From UBA6623 sp965248235 (lineage in GTDB: Bacteria > Acidobacteriota > Terriglobia > Bryobacterales > UBA6623), in contig CBDFIU010000004.1 in NCBI GenBank assembly GCA_965248235.1, positions 1,054,001-1,118,000 on the forward strand: DNA of 64,000 bases, given 5' to 3'. This document shows, in pieces, positions 51,507-60,488 of the stretch (positions within the stretch are counted from its first letter, which is position 1; each line of letters starts with the position of its first letter). The position numbers and the translations under genes are program-made. Under the pieces are notes generated by a model. It ran no database searches, was not told where the DNA came from, and saw nothing but the letters and a program-made list of their open reading frames with translations.

Positions 51507-53531
51507 ATGAAATACTACCTGACCACGCCGCTCTACTACGTCAACGCGACGCCGCATATCGGCCACACCTATACCACGATCGTTGCCGATACGATCAAGC
51601 GGTTCCGGCGCATGCGGGGCGACGAAGTCACGCTCACCACCGGCACCGACGAGCATGGGCAAAAGGTCGAGCGTTCGGCCAAGCAAGCCGGCTGGAGCCC
51701 GCAAGAGTTCACCGACCGCGTCGCCGCGGCATTTCGCAAGCAGTGGGACGAGCTTGCGATCGATTACGACTCGTTCATCCGTACTTCCGACAAACGCCAC
51801 CACAAGACCGTGCAGTGGCTTTTCGAGCGCTGCAAGAAAAACGGCGCTATCGAGAAGGGCAGCTACACCGGCCAGTACTGCGTTTCCTGCGAACTCTACG
51901 TCAACGAGGCCGAGCCGGGCGACCCTTGCCCCGACTGCGGCCGCGAAACCGAAACCGTCACCGAGGAAAACTACTTTTTCAAGCTTTCAGCCTTTCAAGA
52001 CCGCCTGCTGAAACTCTACGAGGATGACCCCGGATTCATGCAGCCAGCCGCGCGGCGCAACGAAGTGATCTCGTTCGTCAAGGGCGGGCTGAGAGATCTC
52101 TCCATTTCGCGTTCAAGCCTCAAGTGGGGCATCCCGCTGCCGGCATCGGAGAGTGCCGCGGACGCGCGGCAGGTTTTCTACGTTTGGTTCGACGCCCTGA
52201 TCGGTTACATGACCGCCGTCGGTTACGGCGGCAACGACGAAAGCATGGAAGCGCCCGACAGGCTCTGGCCCGCCGACATCCACGTGGTCGGCAAGGAAAT
52301 TATTCGCTTCCACGCCGTCTATTGGCCGGCGTTTCTGATGGCCGCCGAACTGCCGCTGCCGAAACGCGTCTATGCTCACGGCTGGTTGCTCTTCCAACAA
52401 GACAAGATGAGCAAGAGCAAGGGAAATATCGTTCGCGCGACGCCGATCGACAAGGTCGTCGGGATCGAGACGTTACGGTATTACCTACTGCGCGAGATTG
52501 TTTTCGGGCAAGACGGCACCTTCAGTTACGACTCGCTCGTAGGTCGCTACAACTCGGACCTGGCGAACGGCCTCGGCAATCTCGTCAGCCGTACGTTGTC
52601 GATGCTCCACAAGTATTTCGAGGGCGAGGTTCCCCAGCGTGACGGCGACGGGGAAATCGCCAAGGCGGCGAAAGCGGCGATCGTCGAGGTGCCCGAGTTA
52701 TTTGAGAAATTCGAGTTTTCCCGCGGCCTCGAAGCAATCTGGGCGCTGATCGGCAAAGTGGATAAATACATCGTCGAGCGAAAGCCCTGGGTGTTGGCGA
52801 AAAGCGACGGAGCAGACGACGAGCGACTGTTGCGCGAAACGCTCTATGACTCCGCCGAGGTGCTTCGCATCACCTGCGCCTTGTTGTATCCGGTGATGCC
52901 GCGCGCCGCCTGTCGCATATGGGAACAGTTAGGTCAAACCGAGCCGTTGCCTGATTTGCAGCTCGCCGATCTGAATTGGGGCGGGCTGCGCGCCGGGACG
53001 AAGGTCGGCGAATCGACGGCCGTGTTCCCGCGCCTCGACGTAGCCGAATCCATCGACAAGATGAGGGAATTGGAGAAAGAAGCCTTGGAAGAACAAGCTG
53101 AAATCATGGGCCAGACCCCCACGCCGGAAGCCGCGCCCGAACCGAGCCCCGAAGTCGCGGCCGAGAACAAACCCGAAGCTCCGCCGGTCCCCGAACCCGA
53201 GCCGAAAATCGGCATCGAAGACTTCATCAAGGTCGAGATACGGGTGGGTCAGGTCAAGACCGCCGAGCGCGTCCCCAAGACCGATCGCCTGCTGCATCTG
53301 ACCGTCGACATCGGCGAGGCCGAACCGCGCACGATCGTCGCCGGCATTGCCGCCGCCTATGAACCGGAATCTCTAATCGGACGAAAAGTAGCGATCGTCG
53401 CCAACCTCAAGCCCCGCAAGATGCGCGGTATCGAATCGAACGGCATGATCGTCGCGGCCACGCTCGAGGGCGGCAATCCCTCGTTGGTTGGCTTCCCCGA
53501 GGATGCGCCGGTCGGAGCCCGCCTTTCGTGA
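51507..53531 (+). CDS. metG: Methionyl-tRNA synthetase
   Basis: MetG charges tRNA-Met with methionine. The 674-residue protein is class I: YYVNATPHIGHTYTTIVADT is the HIGH motif, YCVSCELYVNEAEPGDPCPDCGRE a zinc-binding knuckle with two CxxC pairs, and FQQDKMSKSKGNIV the KMSKS loop. A Pro/Glu-rich linker (about residues 535-565) joins the catalytic and anticodon parts to a C-terminal EMAP/Trbp111-like tRNA-binding domain (GIEDFIKVEIRVGQVKTAERVPKTDRLLHLTVDIG). It overlaps tatD by 4 bp, suggesting coupling. Confidence 0.96.
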   Translation: MKYYLTTPLYYVNATPHIGHTYTTIVADTIKRFRRMRGDEVTLTTGTDEHGQKVERSAKQAGWSPQEFTDRVAAAFRKQWDELAIDYDSFIRTSDKRHHKTVQWLFERCKKNGAIEKGSYTGQYCVSCELYVNEAEPGDPCPDCGRETETVTEENYFFKLSAFQDRLLKLYEDDPGFMQPAARRNEVISFVKGGLRDLSISRSSLKWGIPLPASESAADARQVFYVWFDALIGYMTAVGYGGNDESMEAPDRLWPADIHVVGKEIIRFHAVYWPAFLMAAELPLPKRVYAHGWLLFQQDKMSKSKGNIVRATPIDKVVGIETLRYYLLREIVFGQDGTFSYDSLVGRYNSDLANGLGNLVSRTLSMLHKYFEGEVPQRDGDGEIAKAAKAAIVEVPELFEKFEFSRGLEAIWALIGKVDKYIVERKPWVLAKSDGADDERLLRETLYDSAEVLRITCALLYPVMPRAACRIWEQLGQTEPLPDLQLADLNWGGLRAGTKVGESTAVFPRLDVAESIDKMRELEKEALEEQAEIMGQTPTPEAAPEPSPEVAAENKPEAPPVPEPEPKIGIEDFIKVEIRVGQVKTAERVPKTDRLLHLTVDIGEAEPRTIVAGIAAAYEPESLIGRKVAIVANLKPRKMRGIESNGMIVAATLEGGNPSLVGFPEDAPVGARLS

Positions 53532-54325
53532 TCGTCGATTCCCATTGCCATCTCGACGATACCCGTTTTGACGAAGATCGCGACGACGTCGTCGCTCGAG
53601 CCCGCCAGGCCGGCGTCGGCCGCATGCTGACGATCGGCACCGGCGACGGCCCGCCCGATCTTGAGGTCGCCGTCCGGTTGGCGGAACACTTTCCCGAAGT
53701 TCATGCCACGGTGGGCATTCATCCCCACGACGCCGGTAAGGCCGAACCGGAAACCTACGATCGCCTGGCGGCGCTTTGTAAGCACGAGAAGGTCCTTGCT
53801 CTGGGTGAAATCGGCCTCGACTACCATTACGACAATTCCCCGCGCGACGTCCAACGCGACGTTTTCGTTCGCCAAATGGAAATCGCCCGCGGCGCCGGAA
53901 AACCGATCATCATCCACACGCGCGAGGCCTGGGACGACACGCTCGATCTGCTGGAAACCCATTGGCGTCCGAGCGGGCTCGGCGGCATCATGCACTGCTT
54001 TTCCGGCAACGACGAACAGGCTCGACGATCGCTTGACGCGGGGTTTCTGATTGCTTTCGGGGGCATCTTGACCTTCCCGCGCTCCGAGGACCTGCGTCGC
54101 ACCGCGGCCGGGCTGCCGCTCGACCGTTTGCTGGTCGAAACCGACGCCCCCTACCTCACGCCTCACCCGTTTCGCAAGGTCCGCCGCAACGAACCGCGCT
54201 ACGTCGTCGAGTCCGCTCGCAAGCTCGCCGAGGTCCTCGATATCAGCGAGGAAGAGGCCGCCGAGGCGACGACGGCGAATTTTTGCCGACTCTTCGATTT
54301 GCCCCCGCCCGTCAAGGAACGATAA
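53528..54325 (+). CDS. tatD: TatD-family metal-dependent deoxyribonuclease
   Basis: This 265-residue TIM-barrel hydrolase starts at a GTG overlapping the metG stop. IVDSHCHLDDTRF carries the HxH metal ligands, LGEIGLDYHYDNSP the catalytic-region Glu, IIHTREAWDDTLDLL and GIMHCFSG further His ligands, and LLVETDAPYLTPHP the conserved Asp. The metG-tatD arrangement is common in bacteria. The cellular role is DNA repair or quality control of nucleic acid, based on other family members. Confidence 0.95.
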   Translation: MIVDSHCHLDDTRFDEDRDDVVARARQAGVGRMLTIGTGDGPPDLEVAVRLAEHFPEVHATVGIHPHDAGKAEPETYDRLAALCKHEKVLALGEIGLDYHYDNSPRDVQRDVFVRQMEIARGAGKPIIIHTREAWDDTLDLLETHWRPSGLGGIMHCFSGNDEQARRSLDAGFLIAFGGILTFPRSEDLRRTAAGLPLDRLLVETDAPYLTPHPFRKVRRNEPRYVVESARKLAEVLDISEEEAAEATTANFCRLFDLPPPVKER

Positions 54326-54350
54326 ACTGGGACTCTTCCGTAGGCCGCTC

Positions 54351-55346
54351 ATGCAGTCGATCAAAACGCAGCCGATGTCGCGCCTTGAGGTGATGGCGCT
54401 CATCGCCGATGACCTGGGCCGTGTCGAGAAAGCCATCGGCGTCGACACCGTTTGCTCGGTCGAAGCCGTGACCGCCATCGGCCGCCACCTCCAGGACGGC
54501 GGCGGCAAGCGCCTGCGCCCGGCCCTGCTCTTGCTGGCGGCCGGAGCCTGCGGCGAGCGCGGCGACGCGGCGATTCGTTTAGGGGCCGTCGTCGAAATCA
54601 TCCACACCGCCACGCTGGTTCACGACGATGTGATCGACGGAGCCGAAGTGAGGCGCGGCCGACCTTCCTCCAACCAACAATGGGGCAACCAGACCAGCGT
54701 CCTCGCCGGCGACTGGCTCTACATGCAGGCCTTTAACCTGGCGCTGCGGCAGCGCAATTTTTATGTGCTCGATCTGCTCATCGACCTCACCCAGATGATG
54801 GTCGAGGGCGAGCTGATGCAAAAGGAATGGGTCGGCCGCATCGACGTTAGCGAAGAGGAGCACTCGCAACTGGTACGCCGTAAGACCGCCTGCCTGTTTT
54901 CGGTTTGCGCGCGATTGGGAGCGGTGGCCTCGGGCGACTCGGAACTCGAACAGCCCTTGGCCGACTACGGCTGGAATCTCGGCATGGCTTTCCAGCTTGT
55001 CGACGACATTCTCGACTTCAACGCCGACGAAGCCGTGCTCGGCAAACCGGTGGGCGGCGACCTGCGCGAGGGCAAGGTGACGCTGCCGTTGATCCTGGCG
55101 CTGGCGCGTTGCGACGACAAAGAGCGCGGGTTGGTGGAAACCGTTCTGAGTGACAGCAACTACGAGACGGCGCCTTTCGACTCGATTCGCGCCCTGGTGG
55201 ACAAATACGACGGCATCAAAGCAACCCAACGCCGCGCTCTCGAATACACCGATGCCGCGATCAAGCAATTGGCCGTTCTGCCCGAGTCCGACTACAAGCG
55301 GGCCCTCTACTCCGTCGCCGATTGGGTCGTCGACCGCGACCGCTAG
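54351..55346 (+). CDS. Trans-polyprenyl diphosphate synthase (octaprenyl-type)
   Basis: This enzyme adds isopentenyl diphosphate units to make the long isoprenoid tail of quinones. The 331-residue protein has TATLVHDDVIDGAEVRRGRPSSN with the first aspartate-rich motif (DDVID) and LVDDILDFNADEAVLGKPVGGDLREGKVTLPLI with the second (DDILD). GGGKRLRPALLLLAAG is the substrate-binding block. The residues just before the first DDxxD (A-T-L-V-H) suggest a long-chain product. It starts 25 bp after tatD and may share the metG-tatD transcript. Confidence 0.93.
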   Translation: MQSIKTQPMSRLEVMALIADDLGRVEKAIGVDTVCSVEAVTAIGRHLQDGGGKRLRPALLLLAAGACGERGDAAIRLGAVVEIIHTATLVHDDVIDGAEVRRGRPSSNQQWGNQTSVLAGDWLYMQAFNLALRQRNFYVLDLLIDLTQMMVEGELMQKEWVGRIDVSEEEHSQLVRRKTACLFSVCARLGAVASGDSELEQPLADYGWNLGMAFQLVDDILDFNADEAVLGKPVGGDLREGKVTLPLILALARCDDKERGLVETVLSDSNYETAPFDSIRALVDKYDGIKATQRRALEYTDAAIKQLAVLPESDYKRALYSVADWVVDRDR

Positions 55347-55379
55347 CTGTTCACCTGCATGGGGTATTGCGTTGGAAGC

Positions 55380-55495
55380 GGTGAAACCGCGAATCTCCGC
55401 AGCCGCGAAGCGGCGACAGGAATATAGACCGGGGTGGAGCCGAAGGCGGAACCCTGGGTAGAAACCCCACGGCGGAGAGCCCTGAAGGGGCGGAA
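55380..55495 (-). repeat. Interspersed palindromic repeat, family A (variant 2), inverted copy
   Basis: Read on the minus strand it has gccccttcagggctctccgcc, then gggttccgccttcggctccaccccgg and tctatattcctgtcgccgcttcgcggct. The sequence gaaaccgcgaatctc at 55383-55397 mirrors the bases before the copies near 8468 and 14060. It lies between the prenyl synthase and the CYTH gene. Confidence 0.75.
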
Positions 55496-55587
55496 GGAAC
55501 GCCACATACGGGCTTCCGAACCGCGCCTAACCAATTCCGGAACCATCGCTGTTCATCGCCTCGGCTGAAGAATGTTGCAATGAACTC

Positions 55588-56142
55588 ATGGCCGTCGAAA
55601 CGGAAATCAAACTCCCCGTCGTTGACCTCGCGGCGATCAAACGCCAACTTCGGCGCCTGGGTTGGCGCGTCACCAAGCGACGCCGCCTCGAGCGCAACTG
55701 GGTCTTCGACCGCAAAGACGGCTCGCTGAGACGCAACAACCGCTTGCTGCGGGTCCGCCGCGTCGGCTCGACGGCATGGCTCACCGTCAAAGGCCCCTCC
55801 GCCCACGGAAAGGCCCACAAAGTCAGAGACGAGTTCGAAATCGAAACCGCCGACGCGGACTCGCTGATGAAGATTCTAGAGGCGCTCGATTATCGCTTGA
55901 CCTGGCGCTACGAAAAATACCGAAGCGAGTTCGCCAAGCAAGGCGAGCGGGGAAAGATCCTCGTCGATGAGACGCCGGTCGGCAATTTTCTGGAACTCGA
56001 AGGTCCCGCGGCGTGGATTGACAAAACAGCTCACAGGTTGGGCTTTCAGCCGACCGGTTACGTGACGCTCAGCTATCGCGGGTTATTTGACAAGTTGCGC
56101 CGGAAACACCGCATCGGCCCGGACATGGTGTTTGAGAAATAG
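55588..56142 (+). CDS. CYTH-domain (class IV adenylate cyclase/ThTPase-like) protein
   Basis: This is a 184-residue protein starting MAVETEIKLPVVDLAAIKRQLRRLGW. The E-x-E-x-K signature (ETEIKL) near the N-terminus binds the triphosphate with metal. NRLLRVRRVGSTAWLTVKGP and KVRDEFEIETADADSLMKIL are the tunnel strands, and FLELEGPAAWIDKTAHRLG is the C-terminal motif of CyaB-like members. Activity could be adenylate cyclase, triphosphatase or inorganic polyphosphatase; the sequence does not decide. No partner gene is adjacent. Confidence 0.88.
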   Translation: MAVETEIKLPVVDLAAIKRQLRRLGWRVTKRRRLERNWVFDRKDGSLRRNNRLLRVRRVGSTAWLTVKGPSAHGKAHKVRDEFEIETADADSLMKILEALDYRLTWRYEKYRSEFAKQGERGKILVDETPVGNFLELEGPAAWIDKTAHRLGFQPTGYVTLSYRGLFDKLRRKHRIGPDMVFEK

Positions 56143-56695
56143 CTCGACGGCCTTCATCGAAACCACAAACGTCTTCGCCGCCACCGGCCGCGCCGGCTCA
56201 TTGAGGCAAGAAACCCGGTACGGCGATTGAATTCGAACAGACGCGTCCCCGCGAAACTTCAAATTAGATTCAATTTTGAACCTCCCGAGCCGCGCCGCGA
56301 GGGGGCTGTGAAAGAATGGGGGACTGTACCGAGCGCCGACCGAATAAGTTCCATTGAATCAATACTCCCACCCGGCGCGAAGTGGACTGTCCCCCATTTT
56401 TTCACAGCCGCGAGGCAATGCGGCTGTGGTGTCCTTAGCGGCGTAGGCCGAGGCGGGCGTTGATCGAAGCGATTGCAGTTCGGTTGTGGGCGTTCCAACA
56501 GCATCTCCCCGCAAGGCTTTATCCACAGCCCAACCACCCGGGAAATTCCTGACATAAAGCCGCTCGGATCGGACCGCCCGATTCTCCGATGTTTGCAGTC
56601 GCGCCGCCCGCCCCCAAACCGCCACCAACCGCTCGCAACACCCCAAGGCGCTATAATTCCTTTCAACCGGGCATGCGCCGGGAGGGGAGCCGTCG
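56143..56695. other. Intergenic region with a long inverted repeat and candidate promoter
   Basis: No gene is seen. The inverted repeat at 56304-56409 is the main structure. TATAAT at 56652-56657 lies about 38 bp upstream of the GTG at 56696, with a weak -35 region, and GGAGGGGAG is the ribosome site. This looks like the promoter of the winged-helix gene. Confidence 0.5.
56304..56409. repeat. Inverted repeat (REP-like), 24-bp arms
   Basis: The left arm ggctgtgaaagaatggggga (56304-56323, continuing ctgt) pairs with tcccccattttttcacagcc (56390-56409) with one or two mismatches. The loop is about 58 bp. One arm has a near-identical partner at 19300-19328. The structure resembles REP/BIME elements, although no tyrosine transposase of the RAYT type is visible. 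Confidence 0.7.
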
Positions 56696-58877
56696 GTGTC
56701 CGATCTACCATCAACAGGTCGCGTCGTGCGCTTCGGCGTCTTCGAGGCCGACCTAGCGACGGGTGAGCTGCGCAAAAGCGGCGTCCGCGTCAAACTCGAG
56801 CAGCAGCCCTTCCAGGTGTTGAAGGTGTTGCTGCAGCGGCCCGGGGATCTCGTCACCCGCGAAGAACTGCGGGACGAGGTTTGGTCCGACGATACCTTCG
56901 TAGACTTTGATCAAAGCCTGAACACGGCCATTCGCAAGCTGCGCGACACCCTGGGTGACTCGGCCACCCATCCCCATTTCATCGAGACCTTGCCGCGGCG
57001 GGGCTACCGCTTTGTCGGATCCGTTAGGGGCATGAGTTCGACGGCTGGGGGCCGTCGCGACGAAAAGATCGCTGCGCTGAAACCACGCTTCAAGCTTCGG
57101 TGGAGTATGCGCGCAGCCGGCGTCGCGTTGGCTCTGGTAGTAACCGCTTTCGCGGCGGTCTTGCTCTGGAACTCTTCCGATCGACAGCGATCCGACTCGG
57201 TGCGGCGGGTGACTCCACTGACAAGTTTTGTCGGCCCCGAGTGGTGGCCGAGCTGGTCACCGGATGGAAGTTTCATCTCCTTCAGCCACGTCCAAGGAGG
57301 CAGTCTGCAAATCTTCGTGATGCCCTCGGCCGGCGGGGAACCTGTTCGCGTGACCGACAGCCCCGCCGACGACTTCGTCTCTCGTTGGTCACCTGATGGC
57401 AGCCGGCTGGCCTACCTATCGGATGAAGGGCGGGGCAAGAACGTTTACCTGGTTCCGCCCCTGGGCGGCCCCAGAACGAAACTGGTCGAAACGAAAATCC
57501 CTTGGCTGGCGCGATTCGTTGACAGCTGGAGGGCGCTGGGCACCAACCCGTGGTCGCCCGACGGGAAGGAGTTGCTTTTCTCGCGCTTGCAGCCGCATGG
57601 GAGAATTGCACTTTGGAAAGTCCAGGTGGACGCGGGCGAGGAAACTCAACTCACTGATCCTCCACCCGACAACGAAGACTTCCAGGCGTCTTGGTCCTTC
57701 GATGGAGAATCGATTGTCTTTATGCGGCGACGGGGAATTACAGGCGGCCTTTGGCTTTTGACGGCAGGGTCGCGAGAGCCGCAACCCTTGCTGGTAGATG
57801 AGTTCCACAACACATACCCAGCCTGGTCACCGGATAATCGACGGGTGGCGTTCGATTCCAACAGAGCCGGAGCGATGAACGTCTGGGAGATTACTCTTTC
57901 TTCCGGGGCGTTGAAACAGATAACGACGGGTCCGGAAATGCATGGTGGTCCCACGATCTCCAGCAAAGGGAAGCTTGCTTACGCACAGGGGAGTCAACAA
58001 CAAGACCTATATCTGCGGGAGCTGGCGACCGGCACCGAGAGGCGGCTGCCCCGTCACACTGGTCGCAACTATTTCCCGCGCTTGTCGCCGAGCGGAAATA
58101 TAGTCGCCTACCAGTCGAATCGGACGGGTAATTTCGACATCTGGGTTTTGGACCTAACGACCGGTAAAGAAAGACAATTGGCGCGCCATCCCGCGGAGGA
58201 TAACGTACCGGATTGGTCGCCGGATGGCAGCCAACTTGTCTTCGTCTCGGACCGCGATGGAGAACCGAAGATGTGGTTGGCCGCCCTCGCCGGCGGTCCC
58301 GCGCGCAAGCTCAGCGATCGCGTTGTTCCGGTGGGATCGGCGCAAGGAGGGTCGGCGCAGCGCCCCGGTGGTCACCCGACGGGCGACTGATCGGGTTCGT
58401 TGCGGCCGGCAAAGAAGGATGGGCGCTATGGACAGTCAATGTTGAAACAGGCGACGCGGAGCCGGTGCTCTCGGGAGTGGCCGACTTTGCCTGGTACAAG
58501 GATAGTCGGCGTGTGATCTACACCCCTCTCGAGCCGATGAAAAAGGGTCTCATCCTTTGAAAGCTATCAATCTCAAGACCAAGCAGACCACGGTTCTGTT
58601 CGACGAACCCCTTGCTGAGCTGGCTGCTTCGCCGGACGGCGCCGGGGTAACCTTCTTGGGCGGCCCGAGCATGCAACAGAACTCCCTTTGGCTTCTACGG
58701 CTGGAGGATTCCGACGATAAGGACGGGCTTCCTAGGGCCATTGGTGCGCCCGAACGCCTTACGGAGGGCCGTGACGTCTGGCACGCCCACAATGGCGGAT
58801 GGTCCGCGGACGGCAAGTCCATCGTCTACACGCGAGACACGGACCACGTGGACATCTATGTTGAGAACTATCGGTAG
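56696..58877 (+). pseudogene. Winged-helix (OmpR-type) TolB/PD40 repeat protein, two frameshifts
   Basis: The N-terminal 105 residues form an OmpR/CadC-type DNA-binding winged helix (VRFGVFEADLATGELRKSG to FIETLPRRGYRFVG). A membrane helix (RAAGVALALVVTAFAAVLLW) follows, then PD40/TolB propeller blades WSPDGSFISFSHV, WSPDGSRLAYLSD, WSPDGKELLFSR and WSPDNRRVAFDSN. The frame is lost near 58355 (GGSAQRP versus APRWSPDGRLIGF) and again near 58535 (EPMKKG versus DEKGSHPLKAINL), yet both later parts encode clear blades to 58877. Single-base changes suffice. In Acidobacteriota this architecture is common and is thought to sense envelope signals and regulate genes. Whether the gene is truly broken is open. 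Confidence 0.75.
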
Positions 58878-58894
58878 AGGCGCTGGTTTCGCGG

Positions 58895-59052
58895 CCACGA
58901 TCGTGCTGGCTGAGGCCCCCATCTCTGGGTGGTCTCAGGTCGTGGCGGGGGGAGGGAAATCTCCGTCGCCCGCGACAAAATCGTGATGCCGCTGGAGCGG
59001 CAACATCTGGCTGATGCAGCCGGTTGAATCCGGAGCGGATGATCAGCCATAG
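58895..59052 (+). pseudogene. Possible degraded C-terminal fragment of a PD40-type protein
   Basis: The translation WREISVARDKIVMPLER, followed after a one-base shift by GNIWLMQPVESGADDQP and a TAG, resembles the end of acidobacterial winged-helix/PD40 proteins. It lies right after the frameshifted gene of that family and may be the remains of a neighbouring duplicate or of its original C-terminus. Confidence 0.4.
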
Positions 59053-59132
59053 TCCACTCTCGGCCCTGGGCATGACGTCGGCCGCCCGTCCATGTTTCTC
59101 GCTTAGGATCGCTTAGGATAGACGCAACGGAT

Positions 59133-60422
59133 ATGTTCGCTATCGTTCTTCGCTTGTTGCTCGCGCTCCCGGTCATCGCCGGCACGCTCTTCGCCCAACA
59201 ACCTCGCGTGCCGGCGAGATCCCGCAGCACCGCTCGTTCCGCGTCGGTTGCTGAAGTCACATTCAGCAATCAGATCGCGCCCATCTTTCAACAGAATTGC
59301 CAGGAGTGCCACCATCCCGGCGAAGTGGCGCCCTTTTCGTTGATGAGCTATGAAACCGCGTTTCCCTACGCCGAGGCCATCCGAGAGCAGACCCAATACA
59401 GGTACATGCCGCCTTGGAAACCCGTGCCGGGCGTTGGGGGATTCCAGGGGGAGAGGCGGCTGATCGACCGCGAAATCGACTTGATCGCCCGTTGGGTCGA
59501 TGGGGGCGCGCCTGAAGGCGACCCGCGAGATTTGCCCGAGCCGTTGGTTTTTTCCAACCAATGGACACTCGGTGAACCTGACCTGGTGATTGCGCTTGAT
59601 CGTCCCTACGCGCCCGATCCCTTCGGGGAAGATGATTACCGTTGCTTCAGCATCCCGTCCGGTTTGCTCGAGGACCGATTTGTCGGTGCTGTCGAGGCCA
59701 GGCCCGGGAATCGACGTATTGTCCACCACGTGCTCCTGTTTCCCGACCCCTTGAATCTGTCCGCGGCTTTGGAGCCGCCCGGCCAAGCCCAGCCCGGTTA
59801 TGAATGCTTCGGCGACCCCGGTTTCACGCCGACCGGATTTCTGGGAGGCTGGGCTCCCGGCAATCGGCCGCGGGACTTGCCCGAGGACGCCGCCTATACG
59901 GTCTCGGCCGGCAGCCGGATCGTCGTGCAAGTTCACTATCACCCCGACGGGACCCCGCAATCCGATCAAACCAGGGTCGGTCTTTTCTTCAGCAGCCACC
60001 CGTCTCCCAAGCAGTTTCTGGTTCTACCGCTCGTGAACACCGGGTTCGAAATCCCGCCCGGGGCAAAGCGGTACGAGGTGAAGGCGGCGGTGACGGTGCC
60101 GCCGCTGGTCAGCGCGACGATCTTCAACGTCACGCCGCATATGCATCTGCTGGGTCGCGAGATCAAGCTGGATCTGATTCTTCCCGGCGGGAAAGTCGAA
60201 CCGTTGATCTACATTGACGATTGGGATTTTGAATGGCAGGACACTTATTACTTCAAGGAACCCATCTCGCTCGCTCCGTCGAGCCGGTTGGAGTTAACCT
60301 CCCTATACGACAACTCGTCCTCGAATCCTCATAATCCGAATAACCCTCCCAAAGCCGTGCGCTGGGGGCCGCAAACCACCGACGAGATGTGTTTGGCCTT
60401 GATCGGCTTTACTCTCGAGTGA
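59133..60422 (+). CDS. Cytochrome c/copper type II monooxygenase-like secreted protein
   Basis: This is a 429-residue protein with a signal peptide (RLLLALPVIAGTLFAQQ). IFQQNCQECHHPGEVAPFSLMSYETAFPY holds a CxxCH haem site. The rest resembles peptidylglycine hydroxylating monooxygenase-like folds: RRIVHHVLLFPD and IVVQVHYHPDG supply His pairs, and NVTPHMHLLGREIKLDL supplies another, all likely copper ligands. Proteins of this combined type are found in Acidobacteriota and Planctomycetes, often as redoxin-linked or stand-alone oxidases. The substrate is unknown. Confidence 0.82.
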   Translation: MFAIVLRLLLALPVIAGTLFAQQPRVPARSRSTARSASVAEVTFSNQIAPIFQQNCQECHHPGEVAPFSLMSYETAFPYAEAIREQTQYRYMPPWKPVPGVGGFQGERRLIDREIDLIARWVDGGAPEGDPRDLPEPLVFSNQWTLGEPDLVIALDRPYAPDPFGEDDYRCFSIPSGLLEDRFVGAVEARPGNRRIVHHVLLFPDPLNLSAALEPPGQAQPGYECFGDPGFTPTGFLGGWAPGNRPRDLPEDAAYTVSAGSRIVVQVHYHPDGTPQSDQTRVGLFFSSHPSPKQFLVLPLVNTGFEIPPGAKRYEVKAAVTVPPLVSATIFNVTPHMHLLGREIKLDLILPGGKVEPLIYIDDWDFEWQDTYYFKEPISLAPSSRLELTSLYDNSSSNPHNPNNPPKAVRWGPQTTDEMCLALIGFTLE

Positions 60423-60488
60423 CGGCTGACGATGCTCCGCGGCATCGGCGAGCTGGATGTCGGATGGGCGGTTCCGCTCTCACTCGGG

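Noticed and set aside
53357..54613. 418-codon frame antisense to metG and tatD
   Set aside because: It covers two intact housekeeping genes on the other strand and has no recognisable product.
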